Shown here: one piece after another, positions 1-7,778 of the stretch
Layout: each line of letters opens with the position of its first letter
How positions within the stretch are numbered: the stretch's first letter is position 1
DNA from: Azolla pinnata
Taxonomy: Eukaryota > Streptophyta > Polypodiopsida > Salviniales > Salviniaceae
DNA: 20,189 nt
Assembly (NCBI GenBank): GCA_037176905.1
Contig: JBBBWG010011857.1
Span: 1-20,189 of the forward strand
Direction of reading: 5' to 3'
Position numbers and translations under genes: made by a program
The notes under the pieces: generated by a model
The model's database searches: none
Told to the model about the DNA's origin: nothing
What the model saw: the letters and a program-made list of their open reading frames with translations, nothing else

Positions 1-312
1 ACCCACGCCTTCACGCCTCCACCATACTGTTGGAAGCCAGCGCTTGTTCCGCCTGACGACCTTCGTCCCCAACAGTTCCCTCTCCTGTTGCTGTTGTTCT
101 GCAAGCTGCTCCTCCTCTTCTAGTTCCCTCTCCTGTTGCTGTTGTTCTGCAAGCTGCTCCTCCTCTTCTAGTTCCCTCTCTTGCTCCAAACCTGCTCCTC
201 CTCTTCCAGTTCCTATCCTACCCCAAACCTGCTCCTCCTGCTCCTCCTCCTCCTCCTCCTGCTCAATCGAAGTGCTCCTGCTCCAGCTCCTCTTCCAGCT
301 TCTTACTTTACA
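1..312. other. Low-complexity triplet-rich segment, possible exon of unknown strand
   Basis: Dense CTC/CTG/TCC triplets on the plus strand. On the plus strand one frame is Ser/Cys-rich and another gives a Pro/Val/Ala-rich repeat. On the minus strand one frame from about 290 to 1 reads a Glu/Gln-rich coiled-coil-like protein (EEEEQLAEQQQQEREL repeated) with no internal stop seen. The plus strand ends in a textbook splice donor, CAG|GTAAGT, at 310-318, which favours a plus-strand exon. The minus-strand amino-acid composition is the more protein-like of the two. Neither strand can be called from sequence alone, and the feature may run off the left edge. Confidence 0.35.
74..181. repeat. 48-bp perfect tandem repeat, two full units plus a partial third
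   Basis: The unit starting AGTTCCCTCTCC recurs at 74, 122 and 170. The first two units are identical over 48 bp and the third diverges after about 11 bases. The period is a multiple of three, so a coding frame through it gains 16 residues per unit. The identity implies a recent duplication. Confidence 0.9.
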
Positions 313-659
313 GGTAAGTGGCTTCTAGAAATTTGTCGAGAAATTTGGGTAATGTTTTATTAAATTTCACGGAAAATTTGTGAAATTTTTACAAAATCTA
401 AAATTTGTTTGAAATTATACAGCATATTTGTGAAATTTGGGGAATTTGATAGAAATTTTGTGAAATTCGGGGGAAATTTGTGTAATTTGTCAAAATTGTA
501 TAATTTGTTAGAAAATTGTGTAATTTGTCAAAAATATGAAATTTGTGAGAAATGTGACATTTAGTTTAAATTTGTCAAGAAATTTGGAAAATTTCTGAAA
601 TTTCACAAAAAATTTGTGAAACTTTTACAAAGTTTGAAATTTGTTTGAAATTTTGCAGC
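313..659 (+). other. AT-rich intron-like stretch built from AAATTTGTGAAATTT-type repeats
   Basis: This begins with GTAAGT directly after CAG and ends at TTTTGCAG (652-659), so it has both plant splice signals on the plus strand. The interior is very T/A-rich, as plant introns are, and consists of diverged copies of a 10-15-bp AAATTTGTGAAATT motif. No open frame crosses it. It could equally be ordinary AT-rich intergenic repeat sequence. Confidence 0.35.
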
Positions 660-963
660 ATATTTGCGTCATTGCCTATCTACCAACTCGACTGCAGGGA
701 GCCCAGCTATGCTTCCCCTATACACGTGGCCTCGGACCGGCACTAGTCATATCGGAATCACTCGGTGGCTGATGTCCCCCAGATCAATCGAGGCATCATC
801 AAGTCGCGCGAGCTTCGGCTCCAGCATGACCAGATGTAGATCTTGGGTCATTTTCACATGCAATCCCAGCTCCCATCGTTCAAGACGTGGACGGATGTCG
901 ATGGGAGTGCCGACATCATGCCTTTTGGATCTAATCGTGTTGGTTATGATCACGATGTCGGCC
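660..963. other. Unidentified low-repeat segment, left half of the copia target
   Basis: More balanced base composition than its surroundings. A plus frame stays open from 664 up to the retrotransposon edge and, when the element is skipped, continues for about 26 codons past 7371 before a stop. A minus frame (747-953) is also open for 68 codons. I recognise no domain in any frame. It is sequence that existed before the copia insertion, perhaps part of an old gene or an older transposon. Confidence 0.4.
959..963. repeat. Left target-site duplication of the copia element (CGGCC)
   Basis: Five bases directly outside the TG of the left LTR. The right partner at 7367-7371 is CGGCT, giving four of five identical. 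Five-base duplications are normal for copia integrase. The mismatch is a transition and fits the age suggested by the LTRs. Confidence 0.75.
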
Positions 964-1309
964 TGTTGTGTGAGGCCGTCAGGCGGAACAATGCACTAGC
1001 TTCCAGCAGTATGTTGGAGCTGTCAAGAGATAGGTTAAACCAAAGAGAAGATCAGATTTGAAGGAGGAGACTTCAGATTTGGGACGGTGAGAAGTGGCGG
1101 CAAAGATACAAGAGAGTGAGAGAGAGAGAGAGATAGACACAAGAATAGAACTTCTATTCACTGGAGTTGGAGCAACTAACTTAAAACAACCATACAAGCT
1201 TGGTATTTATAACCCCAAGCTAGGGCTGAAGCCTTTCAGGCTTATTACAAATATGACCTGTTCACTTATAGACAGTGTGAACACGGTCATTAGATGCCCG
1301 TATTCGACA
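964..1309 (-). repeat. 3' LTR of the copia element
   Basis: 346 bp, TG...CA ends, matching 7022-7366 over its full length. By hand I count about 20 substitutions and one 1-bp indel between the two LTRs, roughly 6%. About 17 of the differences are transitions. A TATAAATA box (minus strand, 1204-1211), a GA microsatellite (about 1115-1136) and the palindrome GAATAGAA-C-TTCTATTC (1143-1159) occur in both copies. Confidence 0.95.
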
Positions 1310-1318
1310 CTCCACCGT
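1310..1318 (-). other. Polypurine tract of the copia element
   Basis: On the minus strand ACGGTGGAG lies directly before the TGTCG that opens the 3' LTR. This is the expected place for the plus-strand DNA primer. It is slightly degenerate relative to the usual GGGGGAG-type tract, since it contains a T and a C. Confidence 0.7.
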
Positions 1319-1444
1319 AATGGGCATGTTCCAAAAAATCCGTAAAAAGAAAAAAAGAAATATACAAATATTTACAGATCTACGAAGGGGTTGATATACT
1401 GAGGAATAGTACGATCGAACAAAGTATGATCGTAAAAAGTGCGA

Positions 1445-1760
1445 CTATTTCCGTAGTTCGTCCGGAATCAACGCCACGCCCATTCGATCCCCTAAAGACC
1501 AAAACCGGTCCGTCGAAAGACTCTTGGTCATCGCGTCTACAACATTGTCAGTCGTAAAGATCTTCTCTAGACAGAGCATCTCCTTAGTTGCGCAATCCCG
1601 AAAGAAGTGGTACCGAACCTTGATATGTTTAGAAACATTGTGATGTACCAGATTCTTCGCTAAAGCGACTGCTCCCTAGCTGTCGCTGAGTACGATCGGA
1701 ATCCATTTCGAATTAACTTGTCGAAACGTACGAGCTATCCACGTAGAGGATGAGGAAGAT
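1445..1760 (-). pseudogene. RNase H C-terminal fragment of copia pol
   Basis: Reading leftwards from about 1742, one frame gives WIARTFRQ, then a region ending VLSDS-stop, then GAVALAKNLVHHNVSKHIKV, then RYHFFRD, LEKIFTTDN and DAMTKSL, ending at a stop at 1445-1447. This is the end of the copia RNase H domain that acts on RNA/DNA hybrids during reverse transcription. The stop at 1676-1678 sits where the family has Gln in the CDSQ/GAI motif, so it is a CAG-to-TAG change. The catalytic core upstream is missing: the fragment is fused out of frame to the RT YVD motif by an internal deletion. Confidence 0.85.
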
Positions 1761-2375
1761 GGGACTCCAATCTGGTGCGTCCTTACTATAGAAGCAATGG
1801 TCCTCATCCGATCGAAGAAAGTTGATCGATCGTACGAAATCGTCGAACTTCTTATACCATTGCCTCGGATCTTGTTTGAAATCGTACAAGCTCTTCCGTA
1901 ACCGACATACGAGATGTTCACGGCCTGGTGACGCAAAGCTTTACGGCTGCTCCATATATATTTCCTCGTCTAGATCACCATGAACAAATGTCCTTTTCAC
2001 ATCTAACTGAAGAAGCTCCAAGTCCTCGAGCGCGACTACGCCGTGGAGGAAACGAAGGGTTGTCATCTTAACGAGGGGTGAGAAGACTTCGTCGAAGTCT
2101 ACGCCATACTCTTGCCGAAACCCTTTGGCTACGATGCGTGCCTTATACTTTGGACTGGCGGAATCGGACACCTGTTTGAGTCGATAGACCCACTTGCACG
2201 ACACCAAGTCCCAAGTCTCGTTTGCTCGGATGGAGTTCATTTCGGACTCCATTGCAAGTTGCCAACTTGCAGCATCCGTAGCTTCCATCGCTTCTCTATA
2301 TGTCGTAGGTTCACCGGCGTCCGTAAAGAACAAACCTTGAGAGTACCTCTCAGGTGGCTGCGACAGTCTTTCCGG
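1738..2375 (-). pseudogene. Reverse transcriptase (RVT_2) fragment of copia pol
   Basis: The open part (1941-2333) carries hallmarks in order: ETWDLV, CKWVYRLK, KYKARIVAKGFRQ, DFDEVFSPLVKM, LLQLDVKRTFVHGDLDEEIY and MEQP. This is the RNA-dependent DNA polymerase fold of copia elements. The DVKTAFLHGDL block has drifted to DVKRTFVHGDL. The stop at 1941-1943 falls at the usual QPEGF position. The same frame then continues with HLVCRLRKSLYDFKQ, RQWYKKFDDF and DEDHCFYSKD to FLILYVDS near 1738-1757. The second active-site Asp of YVDD is lost at the deletion junction. A further in-frame stop near 2371 separates this from integrase. Confidence 0.92.
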
Positions 2376-3365
2376 TTATAGTGCGATCGTACTTCTCACG
2401 TCCGAACTTGGTTCATCCGACCCTGTCGGACTAATAGTAGCTATGCTACTCAAATTTTTCTCAAGTACGGCTCCTTTTGTACTAAGAGGGTTGGCTGATC
2501 GTGAAGCCGACCTCGTGTTCTGTGTTGGGCCGTCCAAAGGAGTGGGTATGTCAGCAAACGTAACTCTCCGTAGTTCTATCGGGCGATCGGAAGCCTTGTG
2601 CATTGCGTACTCGTTGAAGACCACCTCCGAACTTCGGACAACTTGGTGTGTCTCCGGGTCGCATAAGCGATAGCCGAAACTTCCGTCAGTTCCATATCCG
2701 AGGAAAACGCATTTCTGTGACCGTGACTCGAATTTACGACGCTCGTCCCTTGGAACAAGTGCGTACACTTCACATCCGAATATCCATAGCTTTCCGTAAT
2801 CCGATTTTCTTCCTGTCCAAAGCTCTTGCGGAATTTTCGATCCAAGAGGCCTACTCGGCGACATGTTCATAATGTGCACGGTCGTGAGTAGTGCCTCGGC
2901 CCAAAAGCCGTCCGTAAGTCCGGAATAGTGCAGCATAGAAACAATCCGATCCTGGATTGTACGAATCATCTGTTCTACTACTCCATTTTGCTCCAGACTG
3001 TAAGGAGTCATAAATTCTCGTCTAATGCCGTGTTCTCGGCAAAATTGGATGAACTCGTCAGACTTATACTCTCCCCCGTTATCGGATCGTAGGCATTTCA
3101 GCTTCCGATCCGTCTGATTCTCGACCATTGCGAGCCAATCCTTGAAGATCGTAAAAACACGATCTTTTGTCCGAGTTGGATAAGCCCACACTTTCCGCGT
3201 AGCGTCGTCGATGAAGGTGACAAAGTACGACGCTCCACCAAGAGACGGATGTGGCATGGGGCCACAGATGTCCGAATGGACCAAATCGAGTGGACTCGAT
3301 TTTCTCGGCGTACTAGTCAGATGTGGGGCCGCAACTTGCTTTCTGCATTGGCAATGCTCGTAGAA
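2376..3365 (-). pseudogene. Integrase domain of copia pol
   Basis: Integrase joins the cDNA ends to target DNA. The catalytic triad is visible: D in HSDICGPM, D in LRSDNGGEY and E in NGVVEQMIRT, with 35 residues between the second D and the E, the classic D,D(35)E spacing. Downstream, EALLTTVHIMNMSPSR, ELWTGRKSDY, FGCEVYALVP and CVFLGYG match the copia integrase C-terminal region. The region from 3284 rightwards continues the same frame through RKSSPLDLVHSD. A stop near 3363 precedes the HHCC zinc motif, whose first Cys reads Tyr (FYEHCQC; TGC to TAC), so zinc binding is probably lost. The 302-codon stretch 2376-3284 is the best-preserved part of the element. Confidence 0.95.
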
Positions 3366-3632
3366 CTAATGGTCGGAAAAGGAAAGCTTGGGAATGTAGC
3401 CGGCCTTGGATAGATGCGTGATGCTGGCTTTGCTCAGGTGGCCGAATCTTCCATGCCATAGTGATGACATCGGAATATCCACGAGGAATAAGTCACCCTC
3501 TCTGAGTGTGACGTACAAAGGATACAATAAATGTATCTTCAGACCACGAGCAAGTAGGAGGTTCCCTTTGTGGAGACTCCACCCTCCTAACGAGAAGCTG
3601 GCACGGATGCCTGCTTCGTCGAGTTGTCCCAC
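3366..3632 (-). pseudogene. GAG-pre-integrase segment of copia pol
   Basis: Ends in LWHGRFGHLSKASITHLSKA, the conserved His-containing pre-integrase motif that supplies the two His of the HHCC zinc finger. Upstream, VGQLDEAGI and KGNLLLARG match the linker after the protease. It is in the same frame as the protease upstream and integrase downstream, separated from each only by an in-frame stop (about 3630-3632 and 3363-3365). The polyprotein frame therefore survives but translation would end repeatedly. Confidence 0.9.
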
Positions 3633-3902
3633 CTAGATGAGCAACCTTGAAAGCTGCGGGACGTGCCGGACATCGTGGAGTACGATCGTAGAGCCACCCG
3701 AAAGGTTAAGCTCTACTATACCAATGCCGATGACCGCACAATGCTGCGAATTTCCGACGCGTACAGGATCAAAACTTCGAGCCGTATACTGTCGGAATTG
3801 CGATCGGAACGGAGTTATGTAATAAGAGGCACCCGAGTCGAGTAGCCCGTTGGTGGCTTCCTTCGTCGTAAGCAGAACTTCTGCTTCAGTTGTGCTCTCC
3901 AC
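3633..3902 (-). pseudogene. Aspartic protease domain of copia pol
   Basis: The retropepsin active-site motif LLDSGASYYIT lies around residue 21 of this 89-codon stretch. It is followed by VGNSQHCAVIGIGIVEL and HDVRHVPQLSRLLI, the usual downstream blocks. This protease would cut the Gag-Pol polyprotein. The catalytic Asp is present. The usual SYHMT reads SYYIT. A stop follows LLI where the family continues ISVGQL. Bases 3903-4040 to the right are the gag-protease linker, with no open frame of note. Confidence 0.92.
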
Positions 3903-4040
3903 AGTGAGGATGTTCGGATCATCCTACAGAGTATCTCCGATTGTGCGCTGTGAATTCGTACAAGATGAACCGCAGAAGTTCATCTCCTCAGTACGATTGC
4001 CCTTTTGCTGAAATTTTTCGTTTTTCGCTTTGAGGGCTCG

Positions 4041-4658
4041 GTAGTCGGCCTTCATGTGTCTAGGTTTCTTGCAATAGTTTCACGTCCGTAAATCCCTAGG
4101 CTTACTTCGGTTTCCTGTCGCGTTTGGCCCGCACGAGGAACTTCTTCCACGATATTGCGATCGATCACCCGTACTCTGTACAGTGTAGGCTTCACTTGCC
4201 AAGTTCTGAATGAACGTTTTCCTCCGAGCGTCTTCAGACAGAATGGAGCTGGTAATCTCGGAGTACTTCACCGCAGCTAATGCGTTGCATACAGTCGTGA
4301 CGAAGGTTTCCCATGACGGTGGAAGGCTACTCATAAGCAATAGAGCTTTCAGCTCATCGTCGATCGTCATTCCTTGTGCTTACAGTTGGGAAATGATTCC
4401 TTCATAGTCGTTCAGGTGAGTCGTGATTGAGTCTGATTCTTTCATCCGCAAGTTGTAATGGTGCCGTATCAAGTAGATCTTCGTAGCGGCCACCTAATTC
4501 TTTTCATAAGTGTCCGATAACGTCTTCAACGTCTTCCACAATTCTTTCGATGTCGTACAAAACTGAATCGTAGTACACGGATTCAGTCAAATGCATCCGA
4601 ATGGTAGCACGGGCTACCCGGTCCAACCTCTTCAAGCCGGAATCTGGCTATAGACTAC
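4041..4658 (-). pseudogene. gag C-terminal part (UBN2 domain and zinc knuckle), right up to the CACTA insertion
   Basis: From right to left: LKRLDRVARATIRMHLTESV, a +1 frameshift near 4570, CTTSKELWKTLKTL, RHHYNLRMKESDSITTHLND, then the open stretch 4080-4370 with MTIDDELKALLLMSSLPPSW, matching the UBN2/copia Gag domain that assembles the particle and binds RNA. In-frame stops occur in EKN-stop-VAATKIYL and QL-stop-AQGMTIDDE, and a 1-bp loss precedes KRLDRV. The zinc knuckle (4041-4082) should read C-X2-C-X4-H-X4-C: its first Cys codon is now TGA (4080-4082) and its last is TAC (Tyr). Confidence 0.92.
4656..4658. repeat. Left target-site duplication TAC of the nested CACTA element
   Basis: TAC directly precedes CACTACAAGG at 4659, and an identical TAC follows the right terminus at 6296-6298. 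Three-base duplications are characteristic of CACTA transposases. Confidence 0.9.
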
Positions 4659-4796
4659 CACTACAAGGTATTGGGCAAATTTTCTTTAGAATCGCGTCAA
4701 ATTTGCCGTGACTTTTTTCATATCCGCGTTAATAGCTACAGAATTTGACGGGCAATTTACCGCGAGTTTGCTGCAAACTTTCAACACTTTGTCACT

Positions 4797-4863
4797 GGCA
4801 GGATTTGAACCAATGACCTCATTTCACACAATAAAGTCATCTAGCCAATTCAGCTAATAGACA
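4797..4863 (-). other. tRNA-like segment with A-box and B-box matches (in copy A)
   Basis: On the minus strand TAGCTGAATTGG (4845-4856) fits the RNA polymerase III A box TRGCNNARYNGG at every position, and GGTTCAAATCC (4801-4811) fits the B box. They are 33 nt apart and an AGGTC variable-loop-like sequence sits before the T arm. Acceptor-like ends TGTC/GACA can pair, but the anticodon and T stems are poor. It is therefore a decayed tRNA-derived sequence, not a working tRNA gene. Confidence 0.6.
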
Positions 4864-5154
4864 CTTATGTAAAATAACTATTAAATATATATTTATTATT
4901 ATTATGTACAATGTTTGAAATCATATATCTATTCATATACAAATCAATATGTATAAATACATCTAAATATACATACAAATCTACATACACATGTAGATAT
5001 ACATGAATATAAGAATATTTATACGTATGTATGTATGCATATACAAGTGAATTCATACTATTATAAGTTAATTTGCAGCTACGTTGCAGCAAAATCGCGG
5101 CAATTTTGCCGCGTGTTTGCTGGAAATTTGCCGCGACCATATTGCAAAATTGTG

Positions 5155-5225
5155 TCCCAAGCAAGATTTGAACCCATAACCTTAGCTAAAACAAGCAAGT
5201 GGTCTATCCAATCAATCCAACATAC
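5155..5225 (-). other. Second tRNA-like segment in copy A
   Basis: On the minus strand TGGATTGATTGG (5208-5219) is an A-box match with two mismatches, and GGTTCAAATCT (5164-5174) is a near-consensus B box, again 33 nt apart. It is followed, as in the other copies, by GGGACACAAT. Stems are weak. It probably arose by duplication of the neighbouring segment inside the element. Confidence 0.5.
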
Positions 5226-5234
5226 AATGATGTA

Positions 5235-5640
5235 ATATATTTATTAAATTGGATATAAACGGAGAAATATCCAATTACCTATCCATATATACATCAATAT
5301 ATTTGTATACATCTAGATATACATGCATATATATACATGAATATATTAATATTTATGGGTATATATATGTATGTAATCATACACAAGAGAATATGAAGCA
5401 AACATGTACATTATAGGTGAATATACATGTTTGCATGGGTATATAAATGAATTTGCATATAGGCTTCAATATACGAGTATGTTGCAGCAAACAACAAACA
5501 TATATAACTGAATATATATGTAGTTGTTCACCTATAGGCATGAATGTATACATATATAGGTGAATATGTATATATGTATGAATGCATAGATAAATCGATA
5601 TATATATGTATATATGTATATATGTATATACAGATAAATC
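5235..5640. repeat. AT-rich minisatellite in copy A
   Basis: Irregular repeats of units such as TATACATGAATAT and GTATATATGTATG, related to the larger array at 11640-12680. The long frames through it are Tyr/Ile/His-rich repeat translations and not genes. Confidence 0.85.
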
Positions 5641-5835
5641 GATGTATACAAGAGGAGACAGACAAGTAAGATATGAAAATATCCCACATGAATAGTCACA
5701 GACAAACATCTTGTATAAATAGGGAGTGAGGGCTTCACTTTCTCATTCATCTTCTAAGTTCTGAATAGAAGAAGCTTTCTGAAATGAAAAAGCTTCTTAA
5801 GATATATATATGATCTCAAATTGAAAACAAAAAAG
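5640..5835 (+). promoter_or_regulatory. TATA-box and leader module of copy A
   Basis: TATAAATAG at 5714-5722 is followed by GGGAGTGAGGGCTTC and the pyrimidine-rich TTTCTCATTCATCTTC. That is the layout of a plant RNA polymerase II core promoter with a start about 30 bp downstream. Sequence over about 190 bp is shared with 12678-12870 and, in reverse, 18605-18805. No transposase frame follows in this copy. Confidence 0.7.
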
Positions 5836-5969
5836 AAATATATAAAAAAGAATAAAATGAGGTTTTTTTTAATATAAATATTTTTTAATTTAATTTTGTG
5901 GATATACAATCGGAAATAGATGCGGTAGATTAACGTATATACCCGTGTATATATGCACAGAAATACCCG

Positions 5970-6200
5970 CGTATATACTCGCGGTAAATGCGCGGTAAAT
6001 GCGTGGTAAATTTGCGGGAAATTTGTGGTAAATGTTGCGGTAAATTCGCGGTAAATACGCGGTAAATTCGCAGTAAATTTTGCGGTAAATTCGCGGCAAA
6101 TTTGCGGTAAATTTTGCGGTAAATTCGCGGCAAATCTTGCAGCAAAGTCGCGGCAAAGTTGAAGTAAAGTCACGACAAAATTTCGCGGTAAAACAGAATG
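5970..6200. repeat. GCGGTAAA subterminal repeat array of copy A
   Basis: GCGGTAAAT or one-base variants recur about every 10-12 bp through this stretch, spaced by T, TT or CGC. CACTA elements usually carry short subterminal repeats that bind the transposase-associated protein, so this is the likely equivalent. A matching but sparser set with TTGCCGCG lies inside the left end. Confidence 0.85.
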
Positions 6201-6295
6201 TCATTTACCGCGACTTTGCCGCAACTTTTTCTGACTCTTCAGCAGAACAAATTTCGCGGCAAATTTCGCGGCAAACTGACAATTACCTTGTAGTG

Positions 6296-6298
6296 TAC
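6296..6298. repeat. Right target-site duplication TAC of copy A
   Basis: Identical to 4656-4658, directly outside TAGTG. Confidence 0.9.
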
Positions 6299-6366
6299 GA
6301 GGTAGTCCTGCATCTTCTCCTTCCAGAAGTTAAAGTTCGTCCTGTCGAACTTCCTTAGCAGGTGAG
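6299..6366 (-). pseudogene. gag N-terminal fragment of the copia element
   Basis: Reads KFDRTNFNFWKEKMQDYLV on the minus strand, the conserved start of copia Gag (family form KFDGTNFxFWKxxMQDYL). The reading frame runs on leftwards into the CACTA terminus, which supplies VHYKV before a stop. The long frame to the right (up to 6607) lacks Gag-like composition, so the true start is probably near 6370-6390. The rest of gag resumes at 4658. Confidence 0.85.
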
Positions 6367-6389
6367 TACGACTGCACTTCAGTCTACCC

Positions 6390-7007
6390 AAATGCGGTCT
6401 AACCGAGTTGGACACGAATGTGAAGGGGGTTGTGGTTCTACTCGGAGTGGGCACGAGCACTACGGTTCTGTCCGAAGTGAGTAGGAACCATGTAGTCGAA
6501 GTCCGAGTCGAAATCGGACTGTTATGCCTAGTCCGTGGAAGAACGAGTCGTACTGACTCTTCTGATGCGGATTTAAGCCAAAGTACTTCTACACAGAGTG
6601 AGCACAAGCCACTGGATTTGCCCGAAGTGTGTACAAAGCACTGTCAAAGAGTGTACGACTGTCGGAATCGTGATCTAATCGTACACAACACGGATTAGAT
6701 CACAATAGAGCGTTTTACTGCAGACTGCGGTAAAACGGTCGTAACTCTTTGTGGGTTGCTCCAAATCCAGTTCCGTATCTTCTGTTCTCTCCCTGACGTT
6801 GATGCAAACACGATGATGTGTTGCACAACAAAAGACGTCGTCGAAAACTCTCAGTAAGCTTAAATCTTTAATCGTCGGTCGGTAAGTTACGGATGGCCGT
6901 AACTGTCTTGAATCTTCTCTAGACCACGCGCTCTTGACGTCCACACTGAGCTGAATACAGCAGAAAGATAGTAGCAGCAAATGACAGCCTGCAACGGACG
7001 AACCCGC
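6390..7007 (-). other. Untranslated leader of the copia element
   Basis: Between the PBS and gag. It shows no recognisable protein and has several short frames of non-protein-like composition. A packaging signal would be expected here but none can be identified by eye. Confidence 0.5.
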
Positions 7008-7019
7008 GCTCTAATACCA
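7008..7019 (-). other. Primer binding site of the copia element (initiator Met tRNA type)
   Basis: On the minus strand TGGTATTAGAGC starts two bases after the 5' LTR. The usual plant copia PBS is TGGTATCAGAGC, complementary to the 3' end of initiator Met tRNA. There is one C-to-T mismatch. Confidence 0.9.
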
Positions 7020-7021
7020 AA

Positions 7022-7366
7022 TGTTGTGTGAGGCCATCAAGCGAAACAATGCACTAGCTTCTAGCAGTATGTTGGAGCTGTCAAGAGGTAGGTTAAACCA
7101 AAGAGAAGATCAGATCTGAAGGAGGAGACTTCAGATATGGGACGTGAGAAGAGGCGGCAAAGATACAAGAGAGTGAGAGAGAGAGAGAGATAGGCACAAG
7201 AATAGAACTTCTATTCACTGGAGTTGGAGCAACCAACTTAGAACGATCATACAAGCTTGGTATTTATACCCCCAAGCTAGGGCTGAAACCTTTCAGGCTT
7301 ATTACAAATATGGCCCGTTTACTTATGGACAGTGTGAACACAGTCATTAGATGCCCGTATTCGACA
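7022..7366 (-). repeat. 5' LTR of the copia element
   Basis: 345 bp, same ends and internal landmarks as 964-1309. It would hold the active promoter. The palindrome GAATAGAA-C-TTCTATTC is at 7200-7216. Confidence 0.95.
7261..7268 (-). promoter_or_regulatory. TATA box of the copia 5' LTR
   Basis: TATAAATA on the minus strand, conserved at 1204-1211 in the other LTR. Transcription would begin about 30 bp to the left and proceed through gag and pol. Confidence 0.7.
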
Positions 7367-7371
7367 CGGCT
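7367..7371. repeat. Right target-site duplication of the copia element (CGGCT)
   Basis: Pairs with CGGCC at 959-963. Confidence 0.75.
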
Positions 7372-7778
7372 GATCATTTTACACCCTCGACGATAGTGGG
7401 GGGATCGTCACGGATAAGTCTAGTCGAGGCGTTCGATGTTACCTCCTAGAGCTAGTGATAGTGAATGTTCGGAATGTCTACTACCCCGCAACATGTAGAG
7501 ATGGTATCTGCATTTCGCACTCTGAACCCCACACCCAAGCACTCTACAGTGAGCTCGGTTGGAGCAGCTACACGAGAGCTGCTTAGTCAGGCATATCACA
7601 AACCGTTGGAGCAGCTACACGAGAGCTGCTTAGGTAGTAGTAGATCGGGAGGCAACTGGATTAACACCACGATTACATGGTGGCCAGCCCCGAACATTCA
7701 CGATACTGAGTGGAGAACATCCTTGGCATGGGGGCGTCAGAATGTATTGCTTGACATGTCATTGTACGTATGACCTAG
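7372..7778. other. Unidentified segment, right half of the copia target
   Basis: Continues the balanced-composition sequence seen at 660-963. A plus frame is open from 7465 to 7773 (102 codons, ending ...WRTSLAWGRQNVLLDMSLYV) but I recognise no family. It is in a different frame from the candidate exon that starts at 7779. Confidence 0.35.
7558..7633. repeat. 29-bp direct repeat with an internal inverted repeat
   Basis: GTTGGAGCAGCTACACGAGA followed by GCTGCTTAG occurs identically at 7558-7586 and 7605-7633, a 47-bp period. Each copy contains AGCAGCT-ACACGAG-AGCTGCT, a 7-bp hairpin. Confidence 0.9.

Larger units (their letters stand above)
4659..6295 (+). mobile_element. Non-autonomous CACTA-type DNA transposon (copy A) inserted in copia gag
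   Basis: Ends are CACTACAAGGTA...TACCTTGTAGTG, a perfect 12-bp inverted repeat, flanked by TAC/TAC. The 1,637-bp interior encodes no transposase. It holds, in order, GCGG/TTGCCGC subterminal motifs, two tRNA-like segments, AT-rich minisatellite, a TATA-box/leader module, and a dense GCGGTAAA array. Removing the element and one TAC brings the two halves of gag together at the QDYLV position of the Gag N-terminal motif, which confirms that it is an insertion and younger than the copia element. Orientation is set by the TATA module, which points rightwards, antisense to copia. Confidence 0.93.
964..7366 (-). mobile_element. Complete but defective Ty1/copia LTR retrotransposon, with a CACTA element nested in gag
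   Basis: The element runs from TGTTGTGTG (964) to TTCGACA (7366), 6,403 bp in all. It is bounded by two LTRs and a 5-bp target duplication. Read on the minus strand the order is 5' LTR, PBS, gag, protease, pre-integrase, integrase, RT, RNase H, PPT, 3' LTR. Integrase before RT is diagnostic of Ty1/copia. Without the 1,637-bp CACTA insertion it would be about 4.77 kb, near the usual size. It cannot be autonomous: gag has stops, frameshifts and an insertion, pol has several in-frame stops, and the segment between the RT active site and RNase H is deleted. Transcription would start in the right-hand LTR and run leftwards. Confidence 0.95.

Noticed and set aside
4797..4863. A functional tRNA gene with GTG anticodon
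   Set aside because: Pol III boxes fit, but the anticodon and T stems have several mismatches and the acceptor stem pairs only partly; the copies differ at the anticodon position.
5377..6204. Long minus-strand frames in copy A (for example a CREFTAKFTANLPR repeat protein)
   Set aside because: Translation of the GCGGTAAA array and minisatellite; composition follows the repeat and several overlapping frames are equally open.
6239..6607. A 122-codon minus-strand frame as complete gag N-terminal protein
   Set aside because: Only the KFDRTNFNFWKEKMQDYLV part is Gag-like; the left end is CACTA terminus and the right end lacks Gag composition.
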